A stretch of DNA of 64,000 nt from Butyrivibrio sp. INlla16 (GCF_900104155.1 NZ_FMYB01000020.1:17268-81267), one strand, 5' to 3'. Shown: positions 36,038-44,912, numbered from the stretch's first letter. The notes: generated by a model from the sequence alone, not told the origin. A program made the numbers and translations.

Positions 36038-38038
36038 ATGGCAAATACAAAAGCAGCGACACCTGAAACAGCACCAGCACCGGCACCGGAAAAGAAGCCA
36101 AGAGCAACCAGAAAGAAAGCGGCTCCGGAAGCAGTAGCTCCAGAAGCAGTAGCAGCACCCGAAGTTCCGACAGCTCCTGAGGCGGCAACAGTTCCGGAAG
36201 CAGTAGCAGCACCTGAAGCAGCGGCAGCGCCTGAAGTTGCAGAAGCTCCTGCGCCAGCACCTGCTCCGGAAGTAGCACCTGAGGCAGAGGTTCCTGAAGC
36301 AGCACCGGCTTCGGAGGTTGCGCTTGAAGCAGCGGTTCCTGAAGCAGCGCCAGCTCCAGAGGCTGTAGCTACTCCTGAAGTAGCGGTTCCTGCGCCTGAG
36401 GCTCCTGCAGAAGAGGTGGATAAAAGCCTGGAAAAAATTGCATTTGCCGAAGAGGTCGCTGCGTTTGAAGCACAGGAAGCAGCAAAGGCGGAAGCTGCGG
36501 CAGCTGCGGCGGCAATGGCAGCAGAAGCTGCGGCACCAGTGGTAGAGGAAGCACCTGCAGCAGAAGCGGCGCCTGCACCTGAAATAGAAATTCCTGCGGC
36601 AGAGGAAGTGCCTGCAGCGGAGGTGGAGATTCCTGTAGTAGAGGAAGCACCTGTAGCTGAAGCTGAGATACCTGCAGTTGAAGAAGCCCCTGCACCTGAG
36701 ATAGAGATCCCTGCGGTAGAAGAGGCACCTGCGGCTGAGGTAGAGATCCCTGCAGTAGAAGAAGTGCCTGCAGCAGAGGTGGAGATTCCTGTGGTTGAAG
36801 AAGCACCTGCAGCAGAAGTTGAGATACCTGCAGTTGAGGAAGCACCAGCACCTGAGATTGAGATACCTGCAGTGGAAGAAGCGCCTGCAGCAGAGGTAGA
36901 GATTCCTGTAGTTGAAGAAGCACCTGCAGTAGAAGAAGCACCAGCAGCGGAAGTTGAGATTCCTGCAGCAGAAGCAGCGCCTGCACCTGAAATAGAAATG
37001 CCTGTAGCAGAGGAAGCCCCTGCAGCAGATGCAGAGATTCCAGTAGTAGAGGAAGCCCCTGCAGCAGAGATAGAGATTCCTGCGGTTGAAGAGGCTCCTG
37101 CAGCTGAGATTGAGATACCTGCAGTAGAAGAAGCCCCTGCAGCAGAGGCAGAAATTCCAGTAGTAGAGGAAGCCCCTGCAGCAGAGGTGGAGATTCCCGC
37201 AGCAGATATAGAAATACCGGCTGATATAGAGATGCCTGCAGATATAGAAATACCTGCAGCAGAAGAAGCCCCTGCAGCAGAGATAGAGATCCCTGTAGCA
37301 GAAGAAGCACCAGCAGCAGAAGCAGAGATTTCCGTAGCAGATATAGAAATGCCAGCAGATATAGAAATCCCTGTAGCAGAAGAAGCACCTGCAGTAGAGG
37401 AATCTCCCGAAGCTATGGATTCAGATATCTCTCTGATGGATATAGAAGGTTCTGCTGAGGAGCCGGCAGAGGAAGCTTCTGAGCTTTCTCCTGAGGAAGA
37501 GCTTGCAAGACTTAGCGAGCCAATTGTTGATGAAAGCATGAGTGAAGAAGCAGCACCGGAAGGAGCTGAAGAAGAGCTTCAGATCGATTTGCCGGAGCTT
37601 GACCTTGATATACCTGAGATTATTATTCCTGAAGAGGAGATGCTGCAAACTGAGGAAGACAGAGCACTTGAAGAAGAGCCCGAGCAGGCAGAAGATTTTG
37701 TTCCCGAAATCATGGATGACATGGACCAGGCGACAGAATCAATGGTTGGAACAGCCGGCGACATCAAGGACTTCCTCAAGGAAGAAGATTTCGAGTTCAC
37801 AGAGATCACATCCGATGGCAGCGTTGAAATCATACTTATAAAAATGGAAGATGACGACGTACTTTGCATCGAGTACGAAGATGATGAATTCCTTTCACTC
37901 ATATCTCATTATGAAAAGGACGGAAATTGCAGCTATAAAGAAGTGCTGGATTCATTTATTAAGGATTCTATCAGCAAAGGTATAAGCTATAAAATTACCC
38001 GTTCAAAAGGAAGCAGAACCGTTAGCAGATATAATTAA
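36038..38038 (+). CDS. Ala/Pro/Glu-rich repeat protein with C-terminal domain, 666 aa
   Basis: No named family. Residues 1-40 include a basic patch (KKPRATRKKAAPEA). About 40-165 is an Ala/Pro/Glu-rich region. Residues about 165-455 are in-frame repeats of about 13 residues, of the type VEEAPAAEVEIPA, strongly acidic and probably extended. About 460-560 is very acidic without repeats. The last about 105 residues (from TAGDIKDFLKEEDFEF to SRTVSRYN) appear to be a folded domain with beta strands (SVEIILIKME, VLCIEYEDDEF). No signal peptide or membrane segment. AAGGAGA precedes the ATG. I infer a structural or scaffolding role with low confidence. A long ORF on the opposite strand is a shadow of the repeats. 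Confidence 0.75.
   Translation: MANTKAATPETAPAPAPEKKPRATRKKAAPEAVAPEAVAAPEVPTAPEAATVPEAVAAPEAAAAPEVAEAPAPAPAPEVAPEAEVPEAAPASEVALEAAVPEAAPAPEAVATPEVAVPAPEAPAEEVDKSLEKIAFAEEVAAFEAQEAAKAEAAAAAAAMAAEAAAPVVEEAPAAEAAPAPEIEIPAAEEVPAAEVEIPVVEEAPVAEAEIPAVEEAPAPEIEIPAVEEAPAAEVEIPAVEEVPAAEVEIPVVEEAPAAEVEIPAVEEAPAPEIEIPAVEEAPAAEVEIPVVEEAPAVEEAPAAEVEIPAAEAAPAPEIEMPVAEEAPAADAEIPVVEEAPAAEIEIPAVEEAPAAEIEIPAVEEAPAAEAEIPVVEEAPAAEVEIPAADIEIPADIEMPADIEIPAAEEAPAAEIEIPVAEEAPAAEAEISVADIEMPADIEIPVAEEAPAVEESPEAMDSDISLMDIEGSAEEPAEEASELSPEEELARLSEPIVDESMSEEAAPEGAEEELQIDLPELDLDIPEIIIPEEEMLQTEEDRALEEEPEQAEDFVPEIMDDMDQATESMVGTAGDIKDFLKEEDFEFTEITSDGSVEIILIKMEDDDVLCIEYEDDEFLSLISHYEKDGNCSYKEVLDSFIKDSISKGISYKITRSKGSRTVSRYN
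36541..37400 (+). repeat. In-frame 39-bp (13-codon) coding repeats
   Basis: Tandem copies of GAAGCACCTGCAGCAGAGGT-like units followed by GAGATTCCTGCAGTAGAA. Copies differ mainly at synonymous third positions and in an Ala/Val or Pro/Ala swap, with some shortened units (ADIEIPADIEMP) near the end. Likely to vary in number between strains. Confidence 0.75.
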
Positions 38039-38156
38039 GTACGGCCATTAGGAAAAACGGTTGCCATACAATATCGGAAGAATTCACAATTTATGCGGCT
38101 TTCATCTATGAAATATAAAATAAAAACAATTAATTAGAAAAAATGTATTTTATATA

Positions 38157-38185
38157 TTGACATTGATTGGACTCTACTTTATACT
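38157..38185 (+). promoter_or_regulatory. Promoter of the tRNA array
   Basis: TTGACA (38157-38162), 17 bp spacer, TATACT (38180-38185), 32 bp before tRNA-Arg. Confidence 0.8.
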
Positions 38186-38216
38186 TTATAGATGTCGCCG
38201 CGTGGTTGCGATATAT

Positions 38217-38290
<74 letters not shown>

Positions 38291-38296
38291 TTTTGT

Positions 38297-38371
38297 GGTG
38301 GCTATAGCGTAGTTGGTTAACGCGCCAGATTGTGGTTCTGGAGACCGAGGGTTCGAGTCCCTCTAGCCACC
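38297..38371 (+). tRNA. tRNA-His (anticodon GTG)
   Basis: Acceptor GTGGCTA/TAGCCAC with the extra G at position -1 (38297) facing C73 (38371), a tRNA-His hallmark. Anticodon stem CCAGA/TCTGG with loop TTGTGGT. T loop GGTTCGAGTCC. Confidence 0.95.
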
Positions 38372-38481
38372 CTTTTAATTTTTAGGGCAATAACTTCTAG
38401 ATTATATATTCAATCTAAGTTATTATTGTATTAGAATTTCGTTTGCGATTTTCTAGCACCGAGCGTGGTTGCTGTGTATAA

Positions 38482-38553
38482 TGGGCTATCGCCAAGCGGT
38501 AAGGCACAGCACTTTGACTGCTGCACTCGTGGGTTCGAATCCCGCTAGCCCAG
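38482..38553 (+). tRNA. tRNA-Gln (anticodon TTG)
   Basis: Acceptor TGGGCTA/TAGCCCA, anticodon stem CAGCA/TGCTG with loop CTTTGAC (TTG), T arm TGGGTTCGAATCCCG. Starts with U1, typical of tRNA-Gln. Discriminator G. Confidence 0.94.
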
Positions 38554-38591
38554 TTTTTTGATATATTACTGCTTTTGCAGTTTATATATAT

Positions 38592-38664
38592 GAGATACTA
38601 GCTCAGTTGGTAGAGCACTTGACTTTTAATCAAGTTGTCGTGGGTTCGATTCCCACGTGTCTCA
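38592..38664 (+). tRNA. tRNA-Lys (anticodon TTT), integration target
   Basis: Acceptor GAGATAC pairs with GTGTCTC (one G-U). Anticodon stem CTTGA/TCAAG with loop CTTTTAA. The T arm and 3' acceptor half form the left copy of the 25-bp direct repeat that bounds the mobile element, so the element restores the tRNA 3' end from its own DNA. Confidence 0.95.
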
Positions 38665-38668
38665 TTAG
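38644..38668 (+). repeat. attL: left 25-bp direct repeat
   Basis: Begins GTTCGATTCCCACG and ends TGTCTCATTAG; identical to 52735-52759. It covers the T loop and acceptor 3' half of tRNA-Lys plus four bases. Confidence 0.92.
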
Positions 38669-38676
38669 GTTGAGAG

Positions 38677-38711
38677 GTTCTGAAATGCAGATAAATACTG
38701 CATCTCAGAAC
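38677..38711 (+). terminator. Terminator after tRNA-Lys (inside the element)
   Basis: GTTCTGAAATGCAG pairs with CTGCATCTCAGAAC with one mismatch around ATAAATA, followed by TTTT. The element appears to supply a replacement for the tRNA operon terminator that it displaced. Confidence 0.75.
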
Positions 38712-38730
38712 TTTTCTTATGAGAAAAAAG

Positions 38731-38772
38731 TGGTTACCGAAGGGGTGATTTTGGTTACCGGTAATGGTTACC
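38731..38772. promoter_or_regulatory. Left arm-type integrase sites
   Basis: Three direct copies of TGGTTACC at 38731-38738, 38752-38759 and 38765-38772. Two more copies lie near the right end (52652-52659 and 52664-52671). Position near both ends fits recombinase or excisionase arm sites; binding is inferred. Confidence 0.6.
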
Positions 38773-38778
38773 TGATTC

Positions 38779-40128
38779 TTATTTCGTAAGTCTGCGCTGG
38801 TTTAACAGGTCTCTGGCTTCACTCAGATCATATCCTGAGTAATAATTCTGCAGCAGGGTCTTGGGACTGTTTCCGAAGAGCTTTGAGGCCATTATCACAT
38901 TGCCGTGTGAGGCATTGACTACATCAGTACATGCATTGCGTCTGAATGCGTGAGGCCCGCGTATAAGGTCTTTCTGAATCGGAATGGAAAGAGCCCTGCA
39001 CATATGCCTGTAGAACTCATAAACTGTTCTGTAGCCGATACAGCCTGTTGTATTTCTCTTATCCCTGGCAGGAAAAAGAAATTCGTTTCCGGGATAATAC
39101 TGCCTGGTCACAGTACGCAGTTTTGTGAGAATTTCTTCAAGTTCATCCGATATGGGGACAATCCTGTCACGCCAGGTCTTGGTGTGATCTACGAGCTGGC
39201 CATATGCCTTTTCATTGCCGGACCCCTTTTTGACCTCCAGAAGTTCTCTCTGAATCTTGATTATCTTGAATCCCTGAGATGAATCCTGGATATCTGACCA
39301 TTTGAGAGCACATACTTCTGCACGGCGAAGCCCAAGAACTATCTGGATTTCCAGTGCATAGGCAGTTACAAGCCAGGGAGTTTTCAGCTCTTTTTCATGG
39401 ATATAATCCAGTATTTCAGTGATTTCTTCATCGGAATAGGCACGTTCTTCGATTGCTTTATCCGGAAGGATCATATTTCTGAACATAGGCTGCTTCAGAT
39501 CCACACGGGCAAAGACATTATCCTGAATCCAGCTCTGCTGAAATGCGAGACGGAAGACTGCGTTCAGGATACCGATCATACTGGCAAAGGCTTTTCTGCG
39601 CATTTCATATCTCTGCAGGTTCATGAGTATGAGCTGCTCAATGTCCTTTTTGCTGATATCATCAATGTAGCTGCCTGCTATATCAGTGCCGTCAAAATAG
39701 CGTTTGTAGTCATACTCCCTGCGAGTATTTGTATTCATAACGGAAACGCGCTTCTGTGCATCTTTGACATACATTAACTGCTGCTCCTGAAAGATATCGA
39801 AAGCGTTTCTGAATGTCTTCCTAAGGCTCCCTGCTATGCCTCTTTCGTTGTTTAAGACCTTTTCTTTGAGCTCATCTATTGTTTTGGCTTTGACTGCCCT
39901 CCTTCCGGATGCCTTGAGAGTATCCCGTACATAGATGTGATAATATCCGTCGCTGCTGACTTTTGTGGGGAAAGTGTACTTCTTCAGTATTTCTTCATTT
40001 CGCATGTATTCATACAATTTCCGCGCATCATCCAATGACAGCATATTATTATCGGCAGCGGATTTCAAGTAGTCTGAAGTGCTTTTATTGTTATTTTTTG
40101 TATCTGTTTTGTTTGCATTGATATTCAT
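38779..40128 (-). CDS. Tyrosine recombinase (element integrase)
   Basis: About 449 residues from the chosen ATG at 40128, which has GGAG 8 bp upstream; an ATG at 40185 would add 19 residues. N-terminal AP2/Arm-type region (YHIYVRDTLKASGRRAVKAK), a core-binding SAM-like domain (about 90-190), and the catalytic domain with Arg in GLRRAEVCALKW, the His-x-x-Arg in HAFRRNACTDV and the tyrosine near LLQNYYSGYD. It catalyses site-specific integration and excision. Placement beside attL, pointing to it, is usual for such elements. Confidence 0.92.
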   Translation of the reverse strand: MNINANKTDTKNNNKSTSDYLKSAADNNMLSLDDARKLYEYMRNEEILKKYTFPTKVSSDGYYHIYVRDTLKASGRRAVKAKTIDELKEKVLNNERGIAGSLRKTFRNAFDIFQEQQLMYVKDAQKRVSVMNTNTRREYDYKRYFDGTDIAGSYIDDISKKDIEQLILMNLQRYEMRRKAFASMIGILNAVFRLAFQQSWIQDNVFARVDLKQPMFRNMILPDKAIEERAYSDEEITEILDYIHEKELKTPWLVTAYALEIQIVLGLRRAEVCALKWSDIQDSSQGFKIIKIQRELLEVKKGSGNEKAYGQLVDHTKTWRDRIVPISDELEEILTKLRTVTRQYYPGNEFLFPARDKRNTTGCIGYRTVYEFYRHMCRALSIPIQKDLIRGPHAFRRNACTDVVNASHGNVIMASKLFGNSPKTLLQNYYSGYDLSEARDLLNQRRLTK

Positions 40129-40283
40129 TTTTTTCTCCGGACATAAAAAATGCCAGGCAGAAAAAAGAGTTCCTGGCAACGGCAACTGGAAACCGATGCA
40201 GAAACTCTTATATTATTTTTGTCTGGCATATGATTTAATATTTTTATTTTTTTCTTGTTATCAGGTATCTGTGTTGCCAATAT

Positions 40284-40312
40284 AAAAAAAGCCCGATAAA
40301 TACTGGGCTCAG
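40284..40312 (-). terminator. Terminator between VirE-like gene and integrase gene
   Basis: On the minus strand GAGCCCAGTATTTATCGGGCTTTTTTTA: a AGCCC/GGGCT stem followed by seven T. A second longer hairpin (AAAGTGGC...GCCACTTT, 40335-40377) lies between it and the VirE-like stop. Confidence 0.7.
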
Positions 40313-40379
40313 GATGACAACGATATTGGAAACAAAGTGGCAGCAACATGTGTATCAGGCACAGCTGTTGCCACTTTTA

Positions 40380-41846
40380 TTATTTAAATGGAAGCTCTAA
40401 CTGTTCAGGCACAGGGATAAAATCTCCTTCTGTTTCCAGAGACGGATCAGCGGGAATCATCTCCCATCCGCGCTGCTTGTTGTGCAGGGCAGTATGCCTT
40501 GGATTCTGAACCTTTCTCCATCCGGGCATGGAGTTCATTATGTCGTTAAGCTCTTTGGTTTCCCATCTTGTGGGAGCAGAGGTGTTGCCAAGGGCTTCAT
40601 AATGGAGGTCAAGGGAGCAGACAAAGAAGTTCCCCTTGGAAATCTGATCTTCAAGGAATTCCTCAATGATTCCGACTTTGGTATTTTCGGCAGTGAAGTC
40701 CTGGCGGTGTTCGTCAAGATATGCACTAAGTTCCTTTTCGAATTTGAGGCTGTAGTTTCCGCTCTTATAGATCACGAGAGCCTCAGCCCACATCTGCCTG
40801 ATATATTCCCTGGATGCATCTTCGTCATCAAGAATATGGCATTCGGCGTTTTCTGCATTTATCTGGATGGGAATAAAACGTCTGTTTCCGGTTGAATCCG
40901 CAGGAAGGAAATCGATGGAATTTGTCGTTCCTCCGAAAATGCACTGTCTTGGTCTGTGCTTGGGATATCGTTCATAGAGATCGCGGCCAATCTCGGTATT
41001 TCTGCTGAGAAAGGATTTGAGTTCCTCGACACTCTGAGATCTGACCACAGCCAGCATTTCCGACATTTCTATGATCCAGTGACCCTGAAGCCTTTCATAA
41101 AGCCTTTTATCAGATATGTCACGGACATCGTCTGTGAAATAATCGTCCTCCATAGCCAGGAACCTGAAGAAGGTAGATTTGCCCGCCCCCTGCCCTCCGA
41201 CCAGAACGAGCAGATAGTCAAATTTGCTTCCGGGATTGTATACACGGTTGATTGCTCCCATCATAAAGAGCTGCATCGCCTGACTGGCATAATCGCACTG
41301 GTCTGCACCAAGGAAATGGTGAAGTGCATTTGCAATCCGAGGCTGTCCGTCCCATGCCAGGGATTCCAGCAGGTTAATAACAGGATGAAAACAATGATTG
41401 TTGGCCACTATATCACAGGCCTTGGTGATATCCCTTTCATTACGGATTCCGTACTCTTTTTCGAATCTGTACAGAATGAAATTCATGTCGGTGTCTGTGA
41501 TTGCTGTTGATGAGCGGTTCCATCCCATATCCTTTACAATCTCAGTCCTGTCATTGAAGTTATTGTGAAGAATTGCTCCTTTCAGTACCGGATCGTTTTC
41601 GAAGATGATCACACAGTTGTCCATAGTGGTTTTGACTCTGCCGCCTTTGGTGCATTCGAGAAGCTCTCTTATCTCTGGAACTGAGAGCGGATGATTCTCT
41701 TCCTTATCAGGGGTATTGACATCAGCCAAGGTGGTATCTGATGACCTGTTACTCTCCAGAGTGTCAGCAACGGGTGCGTTTTTTAATGCTGCATCGTCTT
41801 TGGGTGTTTGTGTATTGCTGTTATTGATTGTCTTATTCTCCATAGT
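40380..41846 (-). CDS. VirE-family helicase/ATPase (phage-plasmid type)
   Basis: About 488 residues from the ATG at 41846 (GGAG 9 bp upstream); the open frame extends to 41975, but that part overlaps the upstream gene. Walker A is GGQGAGKSTFF; further motifs WIIEMSEMLAV and FGGTTNSIDFLPADSTGNRRFIPI belong to the virulence-associated E family of P4-type primase/helicase ATPases. With the CHC2 zinc-finger gene just upstream it probably forms a split primase-helicase for replication of the excised element. The N-terminal 70 residues are low complexity, rich in N, T and D. Confidence 0.85.
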   Translation of the reverse strand, partial: TMENKTINNSNTQTPKDDAALKNAPVADTLESNRSSDTTLADVNTPDKEENHPLSVPEIRELLECTKGGRVKTTMDNCVIIFENDPVLKGAILHNNFNDRTEIVKDMGWNRSSTAITDTDMNFILYRFEKEYGIRNERDITKACDIVANNHCFHPVINLLESLAWDGQPRIANALHHFLGADQCDYASQAMQLFMMGAINRVYNPGSKFDYLLVLVGGQGAGKSTFFRFLAMEDDYFTDDVRDISDKRLYERLQGHWIIEMSEMLAVVRSQSVEELKSFLSRNTEIGRDLYERYPKHRPRQCIFGGTTNSIDFLPADSTGNRRFIPIQINAENAECHILDDEDASREYIRQMWAEALVIYKSGNYSLKFEKELSAYLDEHRQDFTAENTKVGIIEEFLEDQISKGNFFVCSLDLHYEALGNTSAPTRWETKELNDIMNSMPGWRKVQNPRHTALHNKQRGWEMIPADPSLETEGDFIPVPEQLELPFK

Positions 41847-42408
41847 TGAATTCTCCATTCTCATTTTTTCTGATGATTTCCTCCTGATCTTCTCTGGTGC
41901 AGTATTCAAAGCCGTACATGAGATCAAGAAGGTAATTGATGTACTCTTCCGTCTTGATAGTTTCAACGTATTCATCTGAAAAATCCTCGAAGATATATCT
42001 TGGTGCGAGGATATCTTTCAGTTCATGCAGGTATACGGAGTATGCTTTTAACTGGTTGATACATTCATTACGGAGCCTGATAAATCTGTGTTCTGAGCTC
42101 TCTTTGGGCTGCATATGAGTGAAAGAGCATCCGTGTGAACATCCATCGTCTACAGAAATTCCGAAATCTTCAGCAATCTTAAGGGCAGCATCCTTTAAGC
42201 CCAGTCCGTAGTAGTTTGCTTCGAAATCTACTGCGTCACCTTTTGCTCCGCAGCCGAAGCAGTAATATCGATCGTCAATCTTGAGACTGGGATTGTGGTC
42301 ATCATGGAATGGACATATGGCCATACCATTACGGTTGATCCTGATGCCGGCATGTTCTGCGACCTGCCTGGCGGTTACGTTTGCCTTTACGGCTGTAAAT
42401 ACGCTCAT
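41833..42408 (-). CDS. CHC2 zinc-finger primase-like protein
   Basis: 191 residues from the ATG at 42408 with AAAGGAG upstream; the open frame reaches 42504, but there it lies in a terminator hairpin. Residues about 5-75 form a CHC2 zinc finger like that of DnaG: ICPFHDDHNPSLKI, then YYCFGCGAKGDAVDF. The remainder is helical without a TOPRIM domain. Its 3' end overlaps the start of the VirE-like gene by 14 bp, pointing to coupled translation of a split replication protein. Confidence 0.85.
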   Translation of the reverse strand: MSVFTAVKANVTARQVAEHAGIRINRNGMAICPFHDDHNPSLKIDDRYYCFGCGAKGDAVDFEANYYGLGLKDAALKIAEDFGISVDDGCSHGCSFTHMQPKESSEHRFIRLRNECINQLKAYSVYLHELKDILAPRYIFEDFSDEYVETIKTEEYINYLLDLMYGFEYCTREDQEEIIRKNENGEFNYGE

Positions 42409-42435
42409 GTGAGCTCCTTTCTGCCCCCAAAGGGC

Positions 42436-42466
42436 AATAAAAAGGCACCTGATTAAATCAGATGCC
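42436..42466 (-). terminator. Terminator after the relaxase gene
   Basis: Minus-strand GGCATCTGATTTAATCAGGTGCC folds on itself with one mismatch, followed by TTTTTATT. It separates mobilization genes from replication genes. Confidence 0.75.
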
Positions 42467-42500
42467 TGGTTAATAAGGTATTGTTTTGTTCTCGTGATTA

Positions 42501-43940
42501 TCAAAGCGAAAGGTCATGGCTTCTCTTTTTTGTACGGGCTTCGCACTGTTTCATGAACAGATCCCTGCTCTGCGGCTTCATGAATTTTTCTAACTGCTTC
42601 AGGTCGTGATCAAGAGCGGATATGTTAGCTTTATGCGTACTGTATTTTCTGTACAGACCGGATAATTTTGTGCTCAGTTCCTCACGATGGTATTGAAGAC
42701 CTGCGAGCGCTTCAGATGTCATATCTTTTGGATTGATTCCGTGCTTTCGAAGGACATTGACACCACCGGTATAGTATATGAGCTGAGAATCGTGATTACG
42801 CTCATATGCATCCTTGTTTTTGGATTTTATGTACGCTCTGTGGTATTTTAGATTGTCCAGATAGTAGCCTGCATACTGGATGACATCATCCAGGTCATGG
42901 ACTTCATGTTCAAGGTCAGAGATTTTGCTGCACGTCTCATCTCTGAGCCTGCGTTCTTCGGTCAGCTTCTGACGGATTGCTTCAGGATCTCCTTCGGCTG
43001 CCATAATGGAACATGCAGTTTTGAGATTCTGATTTTTTGCCCATCTGGTCAGTCCGGGACTTTCAAGGAATTTCTTCTCTGATATATTAATCATTGTGCC
43101 GTGGGACTGGATTGTACCAGGAGCTTTTTCTTTGACAGGTGCAGTTGTGTTTTGTTCCGTCCTGGAATTAACAATTGCGTCAATTCTTTCAGTTATTTTT
43201 TCTCTTGTATAATCAGAGCCAAGAGATCTGGAAGAACCTCTGACAAATCTGTCCTTGTTTTCGGGGCGGAAGCTGATATATTTGCCGGTCTTACCACTCA
43301 GGTCATCACCTTTGATTTCATAGTCCATAGCTTTCATGTTCGTGATAAATTCAGTGTATGAGGTTGATGTCTGTATGCATGAATCTATGTCCATGCGGAT
43401 TATGTCTTTCCATGAGTTTTTGTTCTTTCGGCTCATCCATTCCTTGTATTTCAATCCTTTGCTTTTATCCTGGTCCGGTTCTATCACCGAAAGGCTATTT
43501 TCCCTGCAAAGCTCATCGCTTGTATTTCTGAGGTTGTAATAGGTCTTCCTGCAGTCGTTGTATCGATGGTGGTCAACGTTATCTACCGCACAGAAAATGA
43601 TATGATTGTGAAGAAATTCATGATCCAGATGTGTTGCCAGAATGTATGAATACCTTCCGTCGAATAACCGGTCCATCAGGTCGATACCGATCTGATGAAT
43701 CTGCTCCGGTGTACCTTCGCCCGGCGCAAAAGACTGGATGATATGATAAGCGGAATTGCTGTCAGCTCTATCAGACCTGGCAGCTGTTGACAGAGCCATC
43801 TCGAAGTCAAGATCAGCGGTATGCCGTCCGCAGCCATAGGTCGTGACATATTGCTCATCAGCTGTTTTCTTTCCATTGCATATATAGTTGACGGATTTCA
43901 TAACCTTACCTTTGATGCAATGGATCTTTGTAATTGCCAT
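42501..43940 (-). CDS. Relaxase/mobilization nuclease (MobA/VirD2 type)
   Basis: 479 residues. It nicks oriT and leads the transferred strand. The relaxase domain (1-about 220) has the metal-binding triad motif HLDHEFLHNHIIF and the N-terminal VNYICNGKKT segment, where the nucleophilic tyrosine is expected. The C-terminal half is charged and coiled (about 290-470). GGAGGAGATGG lies upstream of the ATG at 43940. The start overlaps the mobC-like gene by 43 bp, the usual mobC-mobA arrangement. Confidence 0.9.
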   Translation of the reverse strand: MAITKIHCIKGKVMKSVNYICNGKKTADEQYVTTYGCGRHTADLDFEMALSTAARSDRADSNSAYHIIQSFAPGEGTPEQIHQIGIDLMDRLFDGRYSYILATHLDHEFLHNHIIFCAVDNVDHHRYNDCRKTYYNLRNTSDELCRENSLSVIEPDQDKSKGLKYKEWMSRKNKNSWKDIIRMDIDSCIQTSTSYTEFITNMKAMDYEIKGDDLSGKTGKYISFRPENKDRFVRGSSRSLGSDYTREKITERIDAIVNSRTEQNTTAPVKEKAPGTIQSHGTMINISEKKFLESPGLTRWAKNQNLKTACSIMAAEGDPEAIRQKLTEERRLRDETCSKISDLEHEVHDLDDVIQYAGYYLDNLKYHRAYIKSKNKDAYERNHDSQLIYYTGGVNVLRKHGINPKDMTSEALAGLQYHREELSTKLSGLYRKYSTHKANISALDHDLKQLEKFMKPQSRDLFMKQCEARTKKRSHDLSL

Positions 43941-44230
43941 ATTTTTTCCATCTCCTCCTTTAACTGAGCTATGTCCTTCAGATAAATGCTTCCTGATGTG
44001 TTCGTCACTTTTGCAATCTGGTTAATGTTGCTGCCGATTCTGCTGAGTGATGTGCTGATTTCTCTCAGCTCGGAAAAATCGACTACAAATACATTTCCGT
44101 GAATGATCAGGCTGCGTAAAAATTGTTCACGATTGCGTGACGGAGTCAGGGCAACTTTTTTATCAAGGATTGTTTTTTCTCTGTCACTTAGTCGAACTTT
44201 GACTTCATGTGTTCGTTCTCTTTTTGCCAT
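43898..44230 (-). CDS. MobC-like mobilization accessory protein
   Basis: 110 residues from the ATG at 44230 (AGAAAGGAAAAC upstream); the longer open frame to 44404 runs through the oriT-like hairpins and is not credible. N-terminal ribbon-helix-helix type start (THEVKVRLSDREKTILDKK), then the MobC pattern ELREISTSLSRIGSNINQIAKV. It should bind oriT and help the relaxase. Overlaps the relaxase gene start. Confidence 0.88.
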   Translation of the reverse strand: MAKRERTHEVKVRLSDREKTILDKKVALTPSRNREQFLRSLIIHGNVFVVDFSELREISTSLSRIGSNINQIAKVTNTSGSIYLKDIAQLKEEMEKIWQLQRSIASKVRL

Positions 44231-44295
44231 GTTGTTTTCCTTTCTGTGCAGTTGAACTGCACTGTTTGTTATGCCGTATCCGGCATGCTGTATAA

Positions 44296-44470
44296 GGGGC
44301 TTGGGGAGTTTCTCCCCAACAAGCAAGAAGGGATAGCTTCCGGTATTTTCGGAAGTCATCCCTTCGTATGGAATATGCGCGTATCTCTGAAGGCAAGCGG
44401 ACATGCTCGCATGTCCATTTGCCGAAGAGCGCGACCTCGTGCTGGAACTGCACGAGGGGGCGTGGGGCCC
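44296..44470. other. Candidate oriT with four inverted repeats
   Basis: Directly upstream of mobC. Stems: TTGGGGAG/CTCCCCAA (44301-44319); nested AAGGGAT...CTTCCG/CGGAAG...ATCCCTT (44328-44364); GGACATGC/GCATGTCC (44399-44416); CCTCGTGC/GCACGAGG (44435-44457). Dense hairpins beside relaxase genes are typical of transfer origins. The nick site is not identified. Confidence 0.6.
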
Positions 44471-44787
44471 ATATTCCAGTGCTTGCTACTACTAAAAAAC
44501 AGGACTGAAAAGCCATTAAAAAAGAGGCATATAAGTCTCGGCTGCAAATGGACTTCAGGCTCCATAGGGAGCCTGTATGAAGTCCTTATCGGCGTATCGG
44601 CCGTTTGGTTTCTAACTGCTTTAGGGCGGTGATCTTGTTCTGAAAAACATAGACAGAATCCTCCTGATTTTTTATCTTTCTGTAGCTATATACGTAAGAA
44701 AATCAGAAGAGGGGACAAATAAGGCATAAATGCAAAAAGTCCTTCGGGAAAAATGAAAAAATTGCAAAAATGCAAACTTAAAAGAAT

Positions 44788-44816
44788 TTGTTTTTACACA
44801 GTGACTCGAATATAAT
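44788..44816 (+). promoter_or_regulatory. Promoter of the XRE-sigma operon
   Basis: TTGTTT (44788-44793), 17 bp spacer, TATAAT (44811-44816), about 97 bp before the TTG start. The rest of 44471-44912 holds a hairpin GGACTTCAGGCTCC/GGAGCCTGTATGAAGTCC (44548-44584) and AT-rich DNA. Confidence 0.65.
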
Positions 44817-44912
44817 TAGCAGAGGCTCATACATGGGAGGCCATTCTGAAAATGGTGTGCAGAGTCGTGACAGGATTGGAAACATAGGAAAGACAATTGG
44901 GAGGAGTGTTAT

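Noticed and set aside
36369..37388. 339-residue Leu/Gln-rich ORF on the minus strand
   Set aside because: Same cause: a shadow frame of the coding repeats.
35977..37539. 520-residue ORF on the minus strand, Ser/Ala/Gly-rich
   Set aside because: It is the mirror of the GCA/GAA/CCT repeat codons of the plus-strand repeat protein; there is no start site, and the plus frame has a ribosome site and a non-repetitive domain.
44207..44632. ORFs through the oriT candidate on both strands
   Set aside because: They run through the inverted repeats, lack ribosome sites and family features.
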